Assembly (NCBI GenBank): GCA_027382625.1 | Contig: JAJKFJ010023561.1 | Span: 62,001 to 126,000, forward strand | Direction: 5' to 3' | From: Tetmemena sp. SeJ-2015 | Taxonomy: Eukaryota; Ciliophora; Spirotrichea; Sporadotrichida; Oxytrichidae | Length of the DNA: 64,000 nucleotides | Shown here: positions 36,710-46,828 of the stretch, in pieces | Position numbering within the stretch: the stretch's first letter is position 1 | Layout: each line of letters opens with the position of its first letter | The notes under the pieces: model-generated | Database searches by the model: none | What the model was told of the DNA's origin: nothing | What the model saw: only the letters and a program-made list of their open reading frames with translations | Program-made: the position numbers and the translations under genes

Positions 36710-39700
36710 ATGTCTCTAAACTCTCGCTATAATAGCAGAAACCACTAGCAGAAGCAATACTCTCTCAAGGATTTTCCAAGTTATGATCCTAACACTTACC
36801 ATCACGCTTTCATATTAAAGGAATCTCTATGTCTTATGTAGTTTAATTAGTCATTCATTAACTTGAGGGACTAGAAACTATATTTGAGGTACAGGAAGCG
36901 AAATTTGCTTACGATAGTTGAGCATGATGAGTCTAGCAACCTTACTAACATGTCCCGAAATTGTAGAGAATTTAGAAATTAATATTATAATGAAGATGAA
37001 AAGTATGTTTATTAAGAGAATCTGGGAAGCTAGATAAATAATAGGTTGTTGAGCAGCCGTAGCACCAGAATCCTCAGGTAGCCATGGTGGAATAAGTAAA
37101 TGGCGAGTACCTTAGCGGATCTTTTGAGAAACCTAAAATATCAAGAAGAGCACACCGTATCTTCAGAGAGAAGAGAGATACAAATTTTCAGATATTTCTA
37201 ACTGTTTTAGTTTAAGATATGAACTTAAATCAGACCAAACGACTTCAAAACAAGAACTCGCTTGAGGCTGATACTTTTGATTTCCAGCAAAGGAGAATGC
37301 CCAAGCTTGCCTCAGATTTACTCCCCTAAAGTCAAAACAGCAACCAACTTTTGAAGAACATAGCTTTTGAGAGTTTTTTCATGCAACTTGATAATAAGAC
37401 CAAGCATCATTAATATTCTTAATTTCAAGATACTCTAAAATGTGTCATCAGTTTTTAATTAAATTTAAAGCAGCATAGAATCCTAAACTTTGCATCTGAG
37501 AGCGCAGAGTTCCAAGCGAATCTACTGAATCTGACTTAACTCTCATCTAGCACAACAACCTCTGAGGGTTATGTTCTTGCGAGTACGAGGGGAGATGCGC
37601 TTCAAACTTAAAATAAGCGCTATATTAATCCCAAGATGGAAATAGAGCTAAAACTCTTCAAGGACAAAATAAACGCTAGATGGGAAGCAGGCTAGCTCTC
37701 TCACTCAAACTATGTCTTTCCTAGGTTCTAAAAACAACAGACTTCTACCACATAAGCCCCAGAGAGAATACCTTCCCGCTCGTAAGATAGCAATAAAGTG
37801 GATTCGAAACAGAAAGAGGAAGTTTTGAATTAGGATGAGGGAACTATTAAAATTCAAACTCATCAAGATTAAATGCAACCAAATTCCAAAAATCAACAAC
37901 CACTACTTAACTCTTCATCAACTTAGTATGAAAGCAGCAAAAGTTCTTTTAAGCTCAAACTCCACCAATTAACAATAATTGATGATTAGGAGAAAAATAT
38001 GGTTGACAAATTATCCTAAATAAATTTTACAGTCTAAATAATCATTGATTGGTTGATTCACAATCTTAGTGTTCTGGCCTTGATCCAATACCATTGGTTA
38101 AAGTGCACTCCAGAAATCACACTCTTATTTAGAGTTTAAATGATGGCTTGAAATTGATTGAGAAGGGCACAGAAATAGATAAACTGAGTTGGAATTCTGG
38201 ACACAAACAAGTTAATATTTAGTAAATCTTATTATACTTTATTGTGAAAATTTAATTTAAGAAGGCATTTTCAGTCCTTAGTCTCTTTACTTTAGCAAGA
38301 GGATTTTAAACTAGAACAAGTAGAAGACTCAGTCTGCCCAAACTCAAGCAAGAATATGTAAAAGTTAAATGTTATTATATCATGTTTTAAGAGTGAGAGC
38401 ATACAATCCAAGTTAGCAGCTTCAAAACAGACCTACCTTTGACTAAATTAAATTCTTTTTTTAAAAAAGATAAATGAAGCAAGAGCGTCAGAAAGGTTAT
38501 AATAGGTTGCAAAGATAGATGATGAATATGACATTTAACGAGGGAGAACTCAAACTTCCTCTAGAGAAGAGTAGATCAAGGCCTATCTTGCAAATTATTG
38601 ATCAAGACTAGTTCAATATAGTCACTGAGGTTTATCAAAATTAAATACATAATGCTTAAAAATCTTCAATCTTCAATAAAATTACTGTTATATTTTAAAT
38701 ATATAAGTTATGTTTAATCTCTTTGTTTTTAATTTCAGATTAAATAATATTAAATAAGGAGTTAATTTCTGCTTAAATTATTCTTGGATAAATTATCGAA
38801 TTTTCTTTATTCTTTCTCCTCTGATGTAAAATGGGATAATATTTAATTTAAAGAGGAAAGCCAAAAAGATTCTAAAAACTCCATCATCATAAATTAGCTA
38901 GCAAGAAGAAATCTTGCTATGAGATAGTAAAATAAGGATCAGAGGAGCAAGAATTTCCAGACAAATCCAAGAGAATCTTAACAGTCATAATATCAAACAC
39001 TTTAAGTAGTGCCAGAGTCCTAATCAGTAGTGGACACTTCAGTTTAGGCTTCTTTGGAACAAAACGATTTACTTTATTTAATTGTCATTTCAGTATTATT
39101 TATCTATGATATGAGGAGGACTATAATTTCAAAGCCCTCCCTCTCTCTCACTCAAGATCAAATCCAAACTAATATGTAGCATTCAAACTACACCTACTCA
39201 AGTTCCCCTCAAAATGTGGCTTCTAGTAGCCAAAATAAATCGGGCAACTTTCATTTGAGATCCCCTGCTGGAAGTACTTCCAAGAAGAAATCAAGATAGA
39301 AATTTTTCCCTGCACCAATAACTTTGAGTTTGAATAGTGGCAACATGAACACAATAAATTTAGCTCCAAAAACTACCAAGACCATTGAATCTTCAGATCA
39401 GAGAAGTTAAATAGACAAGATAGCAGGCTCTGTTTACTTGAATAAATCACCCACCAACTTAAGTTAGGAGCAGAATAATTCACTACAGTTGAAACACATC
39501 CGACATCAGCTCAAATCTTTGATACTTAAGAAAAAAGGGCGGGATAGAAGCAATAATGATAGCGCGAGTAGGAAAAATGGAGTTGCCTAATTTGAAAAAT
39601 AAAATGTCCAAGAGAGCCAAGCGAAGGAACAAAAGAAGGCCAAAATAATTTTAAAATAAGAGAAAGAGTAGCATAATATGAATGATGAAGCTGTTTCAAC

Positions 39701-40656
39701 TTCTTATTTTCCGGAAGGAAGTTAATTTTAAGAAGAGAATCTAGGGGAATCTTCCCAAAGAATCCAGAATTCCTCTTCCATTGATTCCAAACCATAACTA
39801 CGTCATTTGAAAAATATTAACTAGAGAGAAATATAGAAGCGGATAGTAAATATGGAGATTGAAGTTCCTAATGCATTAAAAATGACATTTTCGCGGGATC
39901 TCGTTTCTAGTAATCAGAATTTACTATCCTCGAGCAATTTTACTGTTAGCAATAATGCCTTAAAATAATCAAGATAGATGTAAGCCCGAGGTCTTTATGT
40001 AGAAAGCTCACACAAAGGCTAAGCTCTTTCAAAGTCATATGAGAGAGGAACGACTACGGTAAATGCTCCATAAATAATATCTAGTCTTAATTTGAAAGCT
40101 TAAGGATATGAGGCAGACGAACCATATCGAAATTTTAATTCTTCATTAAATTTATTAAGACTCTAATGACTCGAGGAATAAGCACTTCAGAGGCTTAAAA
40201 GAACTCCATAATGTGAGGACTTTTGAATCACAGAAAGATAATAGCAGAAGTACCTTCTAAACATCATCGATATAAAGACATAACTCTTAAATGAATCAAT
40301 AAGATGAATCTAGTAGTGTAATTGTAAATCAAAGTTTGGACATTTCTGGCTTTGATAGATACAATAGTCTTGGGTTAAATGGAATGGCTATTCAATAAAC
40401 TTCTTCAAAAGATCAAGGGAATAATGCGAAAAAGCAATAAATTAATAGGAAGACTTTGAAAGGCTTATTAAAAGAACAAGTTCAAAGAATTGGAGTGAAA
40501 GGAAATATTTTTTTTATGTCTTCATTTTAGGGATTGTTCATACAATTAATTCTAAGCAAAATTTTGAAGAAGGTTTCATATATGCTAGATATTTATTTTT
40601 TAGGCAACTTAATGAGTATGCAACTTTAGGGGAAGAATATATCGAAATAAAACTGA
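36710..40656 (+). CDS. Long Gln/Ser/Asn-rich protein, unknown function
   Basis: Plus-strand frames read with UAR as Gln cover nearly 4 kb from ATG 36710 (MSLNSRYNSRNHQQKQ) to a TGA near 40654. The first 150 codons contain basic segments (LYLRYRKRNLLTI, RQPWWNKQMASTLADLLRNL). A second block starts MNLNQTKRLQNKNSLEADTFDF (37219). From 39.1 kb on it is low-complexity (Gln, Ser, Asn, Lys) with short coiled-coil-like parts. Frame changes occur near 37.2, 38.16, 38.4-38.5, 38.65-38.85, 40.17 and 40.23 kb; these look like introns and IESs. No catalytic or targeting motif is recognised, and a cytoskeletal or scaffolding role would be a guess. Whether this is one gene or two with a break near 38.7 kb is open. 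Minus-strand frames here are shadows. Confidence 0.5.
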
Positions 40657-40826
40657 GATATAGGATATTTCTTATAAACTCTTTCTAATAAAATAAGGCA
40701 TCAAAGCATCAAGTTGTTAGCTCATCGATCGTGTTTTAATTTTATCATTTGATTAAACCTATTCAAATCTTTGAAATTCTCAAAGCTTTATCTTTAAAAA
40801 AGATTCATGAAATAAAGAAATTTATA

Positions 40827-41640
40827 TTTCAAATGATGGACAGATGAATGAAGAGGAAGTGACATTTTACAATGAATGCCTGGCCTATGTCTATTTTAAG
40901 CTGAAGGAGTATCAGAATGCGAGAATCCTCTCTGAGGAAGTGATAACAAAGCTTCAGAAGTCTATAATGTTTGCAGTCCATGATGAGTAATTCAAATATT
41001 CCTTCTGTATCAAATTATCTTAGTGAGGAGATCCCATTCCCTTTAAGATACATGAATGCTTGTGCAACTTACGAAATTAAGCAAGTCAAAGAAAGTTTGA
41101 GACTACTCTATATTCTTCTAGCTGAAACTGAGAAAGCACTTAAAAATCCTAGGAACTCAGGCTCTCTAAGTTTAGGCAACACACTCTTTGATCCTTTTGG
41201 ATTTAATTCTGCGCAAAACACCACTACCACTGGATTAGGTTCTAATTTTGGCCAGAACTCTCAGCTAGGTTTAATTATTTATCATAGCTACCAACTGACA
41301 TGTATAGCGGCTCAGGCGGAATGAATGACGATGACGGGTTATTCGATCATATGATACCCAAGAATAGAAATGAATACAAATCTGGAGGTGCAGGTGGACT
41401 TTTTGATTTAGACGATGATCTTGGCACATCTCCTCAAAAACCAGTTTCCCATCATCATAATAAAGCAGCCCAAATTATAAAGCCTGAGGATGATATTAAA
41501 AACAGAGCAAATAAATTACTTCGCAAAGAGACAAATGAACTTTTTGGACTTTTTCCTCCTTCGAATAATTTAGACTCGCGCTACATTCTCACTATCCTAG
41601 AGATATGCCGCATTCATTAGAGGTAGCAAGACTTTAGAAA
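40827..41640 (+). CDS. TRAPPC12: TRAPPC12-like protein, middle segment (inverted MDS)
   Basis: Plus-strand coding block bounded by TTTCAAATGAT (40827-40837) and ACTTTAGAAA (41631-41640). It reads NDGQMNEEEVTFYNECLAYVYFKLKEYQNARILSEEV (TPR-like), SEEIPFPLRYMNACATYEIKQVKESLRLLYILLAETEKAL, an acidic Gly/Asp/Ser-rich loop, then RYILTILEICRIHQRQQDFR. This is the central part of TRAPPC12 (TTC15), where known members have a VPFSMR..A...L.N..ESL.RL segment, a variable loop and a further TPR. It has no start codon of its own and no clean stop. Both end repeats recur on the minus strand at 42298-42308 and 42256-42265, exactly where the flanking parts of the protein break off. I read it as one inverted macronuclear-destined segment of a scrambled gene; one small IES (41268-41290) and one unresolved frame change (near 40.98 kb) lie inside. 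Confidence 0.8.
41268..41290 (+). other. IES, 23 nt, pointer AGCTA
   Basis: AGCTA occurs at 41263-41267 and 41286-41290. Excision gives tct-cag-cta-cca-act-gac-atg-tat-agc-ggc and keeps one frame from the SLSLGNTLF block into MNDDDGLFDHM. Confidence 0.8.
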
Positions 41641-41666
41641 TGAAAATTTTAACTTTCTTAGAAAAA

Positions 41667-42785
41667 TCATTTTCTATTCAAACTCATAAGATTCTGAACT
41701 ATCTACTCATTTAAATTCTTCTTTGGGTCCATTTTGACAAGTTTTTCTAGAGTTTCTATTGACCTTGTAGTTTCATTGCAGAATCTATATCTTCTCAGAT
41801 TTGAATGAAATTTACATTTAGCAGGTGGCACTATTATTGAGTGCTATCAAATTCATTGGCTTGTATGAGAGTATCTTTCTAAACTGCTCAATAGCATCCT
41901 TGTAATTACCATCGTAAATGTTAACAAACCCTCTTTTTAGATATGTTAAAGACGGGAATAGAGATAGCTTACTTATTTACATGGCATAGAACTGCCAGAT
42001 CAGGATCATGGTTGGTATCTAGTAGCCCATCAATAGCTCCAGTAGCTGAGCCTTCTTTTGGCTAGGAGCCTGACTCTTTCATCATTTTTAACACTTGGTT
42101 AAAATACTCTAGTGCCTCTTGCTTTCTGCCAATTTCAAGGCAGAGACGTCCCACTCTTGACAATATGAAAGGGTTTAAAGTGTATTTCTATGTTGAGGGT
42201 ATGAACTAGACAAATAATTATTACCTTTCCCAACTTATTTAAAAGCATGTAAGCGTTTCTAAAGTTCACAAGTACAAATTTGAGTATAGAAAGAAATATC
42301 ATTTGAAACCTGAATTGTTTAAAGAAGATCTATGAATATACAAGCTTATTTTGAAGGAAAGCTAAGGCCTTTTAAAATTGAGCAGCTCTAAAGAGAGTTC
42401 TTAATCTTTCGATATCATAAATCATGCTTTCCTCTCTATTTCCAATAAGCTGAGATTCAGCAAGTATAGTAGTCCTTGTGCCTCCACCATTTCCATCATG
42501 ACCTATTTTTCAAAATTACGAATCATAAAAAAGTAATAATACCTCCCATAAACTAGTCTATGCCGTCATTCATTCCTACTGGGATTTAATCTTCTTCCTC
42601 CTCTTCTGACTCTTCTTCCTCGCTGCTATTAGAATCTCTAACCTATATGTCTTCTCCATTCTAGAAGTACTGAAATATTTCATCTAAATAAAAGTAAGAT
42701 TGAAAGTTTCCAGAATATTTTATAAGCATGTATAGTAATCTTAATTTTTCTTACCATCCTCGTTGGCCTAATGATTTTCTTCCAT
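41667..42785 (-). CDS. TRAPPC12: TRAPPC12-like protein, N- and C-terminal segments
   Basis: A TRAPP complex subunit acting in ER-Golgi traffic and autophagy in known eukaryotes. It starts at ATG 42785 (MEENHQANEDD), then an acidic stretch (SSEEEESEEEEED) and YDIERLRTLFRAAQFQKALAFL, the first helical repeat. This part ends at repeat TTTCAAATGAT (42298-42308). After a 32-nt spacer the C-terminal part begins at repeat ACTTTAGAAA (42256-42265): RNAYMLLNKLGKFIPSTQKYTLNPFILSRVGRLCLEIGRKQEALEYFNQVL, then GFVNIYDGNYKDAIEQFRKILSYKPMNLIALNNSATC and TTRSIETLEKLVKMDP. These are the C-terminal TPRs of TRAPPC12. The middle is missing here and lies inverted at 40827-41640. Introns: 42684-42754, 42503-42542, 42206-42224, 41933-41972. 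The final tail found in other species (YELE...CLKL) is not recognised, so the end at 41667 is uncertain. Confidence 0.82.
41782..41824 (-). other. IES, 43 nt, pointer CTGC
   Basis: Plus GCAG (minus CTGC) occurs at 41778-41781 and 41821-41824. Excision joins ALNNSATC to NETTRSIETLEKLV in one frame, within the last TPR pair of the TRAPPC12-like protein. Confidence 0.65.
42206..42224 (-). other. Very short intron, 19 nt
   Basis: GTAATAATTATTTGTCTAG on the minus strand. Removal joins NKLGK to FIPSTQKYTLNPFILSRVG, continuing the TPR. It has standard GT and TAG ends but is shorter than any other intron seen here. A short IES with a minimal pointer is the alternative. Confidence 0.6.
42315..42355 (-). 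other. IES, 41 nt, pointer TTCA
   Basis: Plus TGAA (minus TTCA) occurs at 42311-42314 and 42352-42355. Excision shifts the frame so that QKALAFL continues into QVSNDG and then, across the scrambled junction, into QMNEEEVTFYNE. Other choices of TTC repeats would also fix the frame (a 29-nt option), so the exact borders are less certain. Confidence 0.6.
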
Positions 42786-42840
42786 TTTAGATTTATCGTC
42801 AAAAATTTTAATTATTTCAATCCTACTTTATTTTCTCTCT

Positions 42841-43126
42841 TGATTTGATTAAAGGGTTATTTCTTATGAGTTTCTACGAGATTCAATATCCTTTCCCACA
42901 GAATCAAAAGACTATACTGGCTGTAACATACCTAACAATTCGTTTTAATAAATGTATAGGAATACTGCAGTAAGTCTGCTAAAGACAATGTTAATGCTGC
43001 TGTTTATGTTCAGTCCAAGCCTTCAGCTAGCAACTAGCCAAATAACGCTTCACTTAATCAGTCACAGAATCTTCAGGCTTCTATGATGCAAAGCCAAATG
43101 GGCAGCCAAAGAAGATGAAAAGTTTT
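42841..43126 (+). CDS. Small possible gene, unrecognised
   Basis: Two overlapping plus-strand frames. MSFYEIQYPFPQ begins at the ATG at 42868. A second frame reads EYCSKSAKDNVNAAVYVQSKPSASNQPNNASLNQSQNLQ and ends at TGA near 43126 with SQMGSQRR. Together they could encode a protein of about 80-90 residues with one intron or IES between 42.9 and 42.97 kb. It sits between the TRAPPC12-like gene (divergent) and the NEK kinase (same strand). No family recognised. Confidence 0.35.
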
Positions 43127-43291
43127 AGATACTAACAGGAATTATTTCTATTAAATTCATTACTTTCTTAGATTCTTTAGTATTTCGAAAGAATGAACTA
43201 AGAATCATGAAGGTGGTGTAATAGGGATGAGAAACGAACAAATAATTTTGCAAATATTATAATCGGATTGATAATTAATTATTTCAGCACA

Positions 43292-46200
43292 ATGTCGTTG
43301 AATGAATTCGAGATACTTAAGCGTCTTGGTAAGCACTTCTTTTTCAAGGATATTATACTAACTAGTATAATCTGGTAGACTAATAAAATTAATTATAGGT
43401 GAGGGTGCTTATAGCAGCGTTTACCATGTAAAGAGGTATTCAGATAGCGAACTCTATGCTTTGAAAAAAGTTAAAATGCAAAAACTTTCTGATAAGGAGA
43501 AGGAAAATGCCTTAAATGAAGTCAGAATCTTGGCGAGTATACAACACCCAAATATTGTCGCCTATAAAGAGGCTTTTATAGATGAGCCCTCTCAATCTCT
43601 ATGGTAAGTGCAAATTATAGTGAAAATTTACCTACGAAAATGGTTTGTTGTAACTTTCTTCTTCCATTCATCAAGTGATAATTAAGAAGTCGAAATAATT
43701 TCTCCTTAACTTTATCGGTTGAAAATCTCACATTTTGATAGTATAGTAATGGAGTATGCAGATAATGGAGACTTATTTCAGTAGATTTGTGATCATTAAA
43801 AGGGCAACACTCTCTTTAAAGAAGACGATATCTGGAAGATCTTTATTCAAATGGTGAGGGGACTTAAGTGTCTGCACGAAATCTAGATTTTCCATCGAGA
43901 CTTGAAGAGTGCAAATGTTTTCCTAAATAAAGATGGATCAGCCAAGCTTGGAGATATGAACGTTTCTAAAGTAGCCAAAAAGGGCATGCTTTACACTTAA
44001 ACTGGAACGCCTTATTATGCCAGCCCTGAAGTGTGGAAGGATCAACCGTATGACCACAAGAGTGATATTTGGTCTTTGGGCTGTGTACTCTATGAATCAA
44101 TCGCTCTTAAGCCCCCTTTTAGAGCAGAGGATATGTAGGGGCTGTTCAAAAAGGTATTAAGAGGAATCTATCCTAAAATCCCTAACGTCTTTTCTCAAGA
44201 CCTCGCTAATCTCGTGAAATCATTGGTCTAAGTTTCTCCTTAGCTCAGACCTTCATGCGAGAAAATCCTCGAGATGCCTTCAATTAAGAAAAGGATTGAG
44301 AAGCTTTTTCCGTAGGATTTTTTCTACGACAGCTAATCAAGCCTCTTGAATACGATCAGAGTTCCTAAAAATCTTCTCTATCTCACAGACAGATTACCTA
44401 AGCCACAGTACTCTTCTGGAAAGAAAAATTTGGAGGAGGAAAAAAGGAGACGAACATTTGACCCTGGTCACAATTAAGTACTGCCAGATATCAAAAACTA
44501 GAAGGCCAAAAATGGTGGATAGTTACCACCTCCAGGTGCACCTTCGAAGAAAAAGAAATCTGGAGTGCTCACTCTCCAGCAATAAAATTCTCAGGTTTCA
44601 AGCAATACATAAAAACCAACAACAAGTCAGCTCAGGTTGAATGAAAATTCATCAACTGATCAGCTACAGGACGATACTCATCAGTCAAGACAAAGATGTC
44701 GCCGAGCAAATTAGAAGAGGATAGGAAGTCTATCTTATCGAGAAACTCTCGAGCCTAATCTAAAGAAGGAGGTCAGAATATTCAAGAAAATGCCCCTCCT
44801 GTAATGGCTACTAAGGCATCAGTTTCAAAAAGAACAACAGCTGGTGCCAATAGTAGAAAGCCACCTAAATAGGATGTGAAGCCTCAAAATGCTCAGAATG
44901 ATGAATATGAGAATGAAGTTTTTGAAAATGATGACCGATAAGTTCCACTATAACTAAATTAATACTTTGCTTTTTTATTTCACCAACATCAGTCTCTAAT
45001 ATACCTCATCTTCCACCAGCTAGTTCTTTAACACGTCATAGTCCCGGAGGGAAGCTTCCTATCGCCTCGGACGAATTACAATCAAACTATCAAAATGATT
45101 CACCCTAATCAAATCTAAACCATATAACTCCGATCTCCAGGAAAAGCAACCTCACTAAAATATCTTCACCATCACAGCTTATGATGGCCAATAGACAACC
45201 TTACTCTAATGCAGGATCAATTGAGAGAATCTATATCAATAGACCTTAATAGTAGATGTCAGGAATATCCAATCCATACATTAAGGATACCTAATTGTAT
45301 GTGAATGGGGGATCTCCTTAGGAGTTGACTGGTGTACTTCCAATAACAGCATCTAAGAAGAATTTGAACTACATAAATATAACAGGTGACGCTCGTCCGA
45401 CTGGTGTGCTAGGTATAAAAAAGGCTGAAAAAGATCTGATTATGCGTAGATATAAATACAATCACTAGATGAATGACAACATTCAAAGAGTCGCTCTTAT
45501 TTATGGTCAACCTACTTCTAACTAGCAGTTAGGAAACGGTGCGTATGGCAATAATTTAAGCAGCTCTCCTTACATTTACAATCTGAACAGCTAGTACACT
45601 AATAATCCCTACTTGAACTCCAAGATGAATGCTCAAAGTGTAGGTGGAAGCTCTTCAATGGCTAACAATTCTTCAGGAATAATTAAGCGAAATAAGTATC
45701 TTGGTGGATGATACTTCATCGCCCTCGCAAATCCACCTACCAAGAATATAGAGCCATGGTAGATAGTAATAGTAGGATAATGCTCCACCTGGAATAGGCA
45801 AACTTCTTCCTCCGATTGGGCAAGGATCAGGTTTGAGCAGCGGTCTCGTAATAAACAAAGTAAACTAAGGTATGCCTCCTGCATACAACCAATATATCCT
45901 AAAGCCTAGCAAGCTGAAGAACATCTCTAAGCCTATGTTTTAATTTTCATTTAATTGAAATATTAAAATAAAGATTAATCTGACTAGCAACCGATTCTTA
46001 AACTAGGTGTTAAATTCTTTCTTCTATAACTTCTATTTAAAAGGTTTGTAATTTTCTTAATAATTTGTATGTTGTCATCAGGTGTTTCTGGAGAGAAAAT
46101 GCTGATTAATCAACCACAATACAGGATGAACTTAAATAACTCAAGCAATGCTTCTCAATCAACTGCTCTATCAAACCAAATCAATATTGAAAATCAAAAG

Positions 46201-46448
46201 AATGTCATGAATCTCAACGGCCAAGATAACAATCATCTTCATTTATAGTTGCAGAATAAATTTAACAGTGGAAGCTTGATAGGCAAAGGAATCTCAAGAG
46301 GCAGTTATGGTTCTAGTCCTCACATGATGGGAAGTGTTCAGATAGACATGAGCTCTCAAGGAAGCACAGAGATTAAGAAAGTTATCAAAAAGAGAAGAGT
46401 CAATCATAATTCTACTACATTAATATACTATATATAAACTAATTTATG
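43292..46448 (+). CDS. NEK-family (NIMA-related) protein kinase
   Basis: A Ser/Thr kinase, probably of the NIMA-related group that acts on cilia and the cell cycle. It starts at ATG 43292 ([23 protein letters not shown]), with the Gly-rich loop [17 protein letters not shown] with the catalytic Lys, [13 protein letters not shown] hinge, [13 protein letters not shown] catalytic loop, then GDMNVSK where DFG is expected, and [32 protein letters not shown] (activation and APE regions). TGTPYYxSPE and the missing C-terminal homology fit NEK. Introns at 43329-43398 and 43604-43741 have GTAAG/TAG ends. After the kinase domain comes a long Ser/Asn/Gln-rich tail (44.4-45.95 kb) with frame changes near 44.45, 44.68 and 45.70 kb. 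After an AT-rich intron-like stretch (45.95-46.08 kb) a final block ends [13 protein letters not shown] before TGA near 46446. Confidence 0.87.
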
Positions 46449-46828
46449 AATGACCTAAGCAATAATCCAAACCATTTTTGCATTATAAGATTTTATAAAC
46501 CCAGGTGTGGTAGTTCAATGAAATAGCGCGATATCAATAGCATAATTATGCATAGAGATTATATTTTAAGAGTATAGAATCTATCTATTTATAATCAAGC
46601 GCATTCAGTTCTTCCATTTTTGGTGGGATAGTATAACCAAAGCAAGTGAAAATTAAAAACCAAATATTATAGAAGAGTCAAAGGGGCAAAATATAATCCA
46701 GGCTCGATAGAAAAATATCCTTAGATTCATTAAATTTACAGCATGATTAATTTATCATTTTAAATTCTTAGCTTGGAGTGATGGCAATAAGTTAAGAAAG
46801 GAAGGCGAATAATCCCAGAAAAGTGCAT
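46449..46828. other. Spacer between convergent genes
   Basis: 380 bases between the 3' ends of the NEK kinase (plus) and the NUP50-like gene (minus). AT-rich with no supported frame. No terminator or RNA gene could be recognised. Confidence 0.45.
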
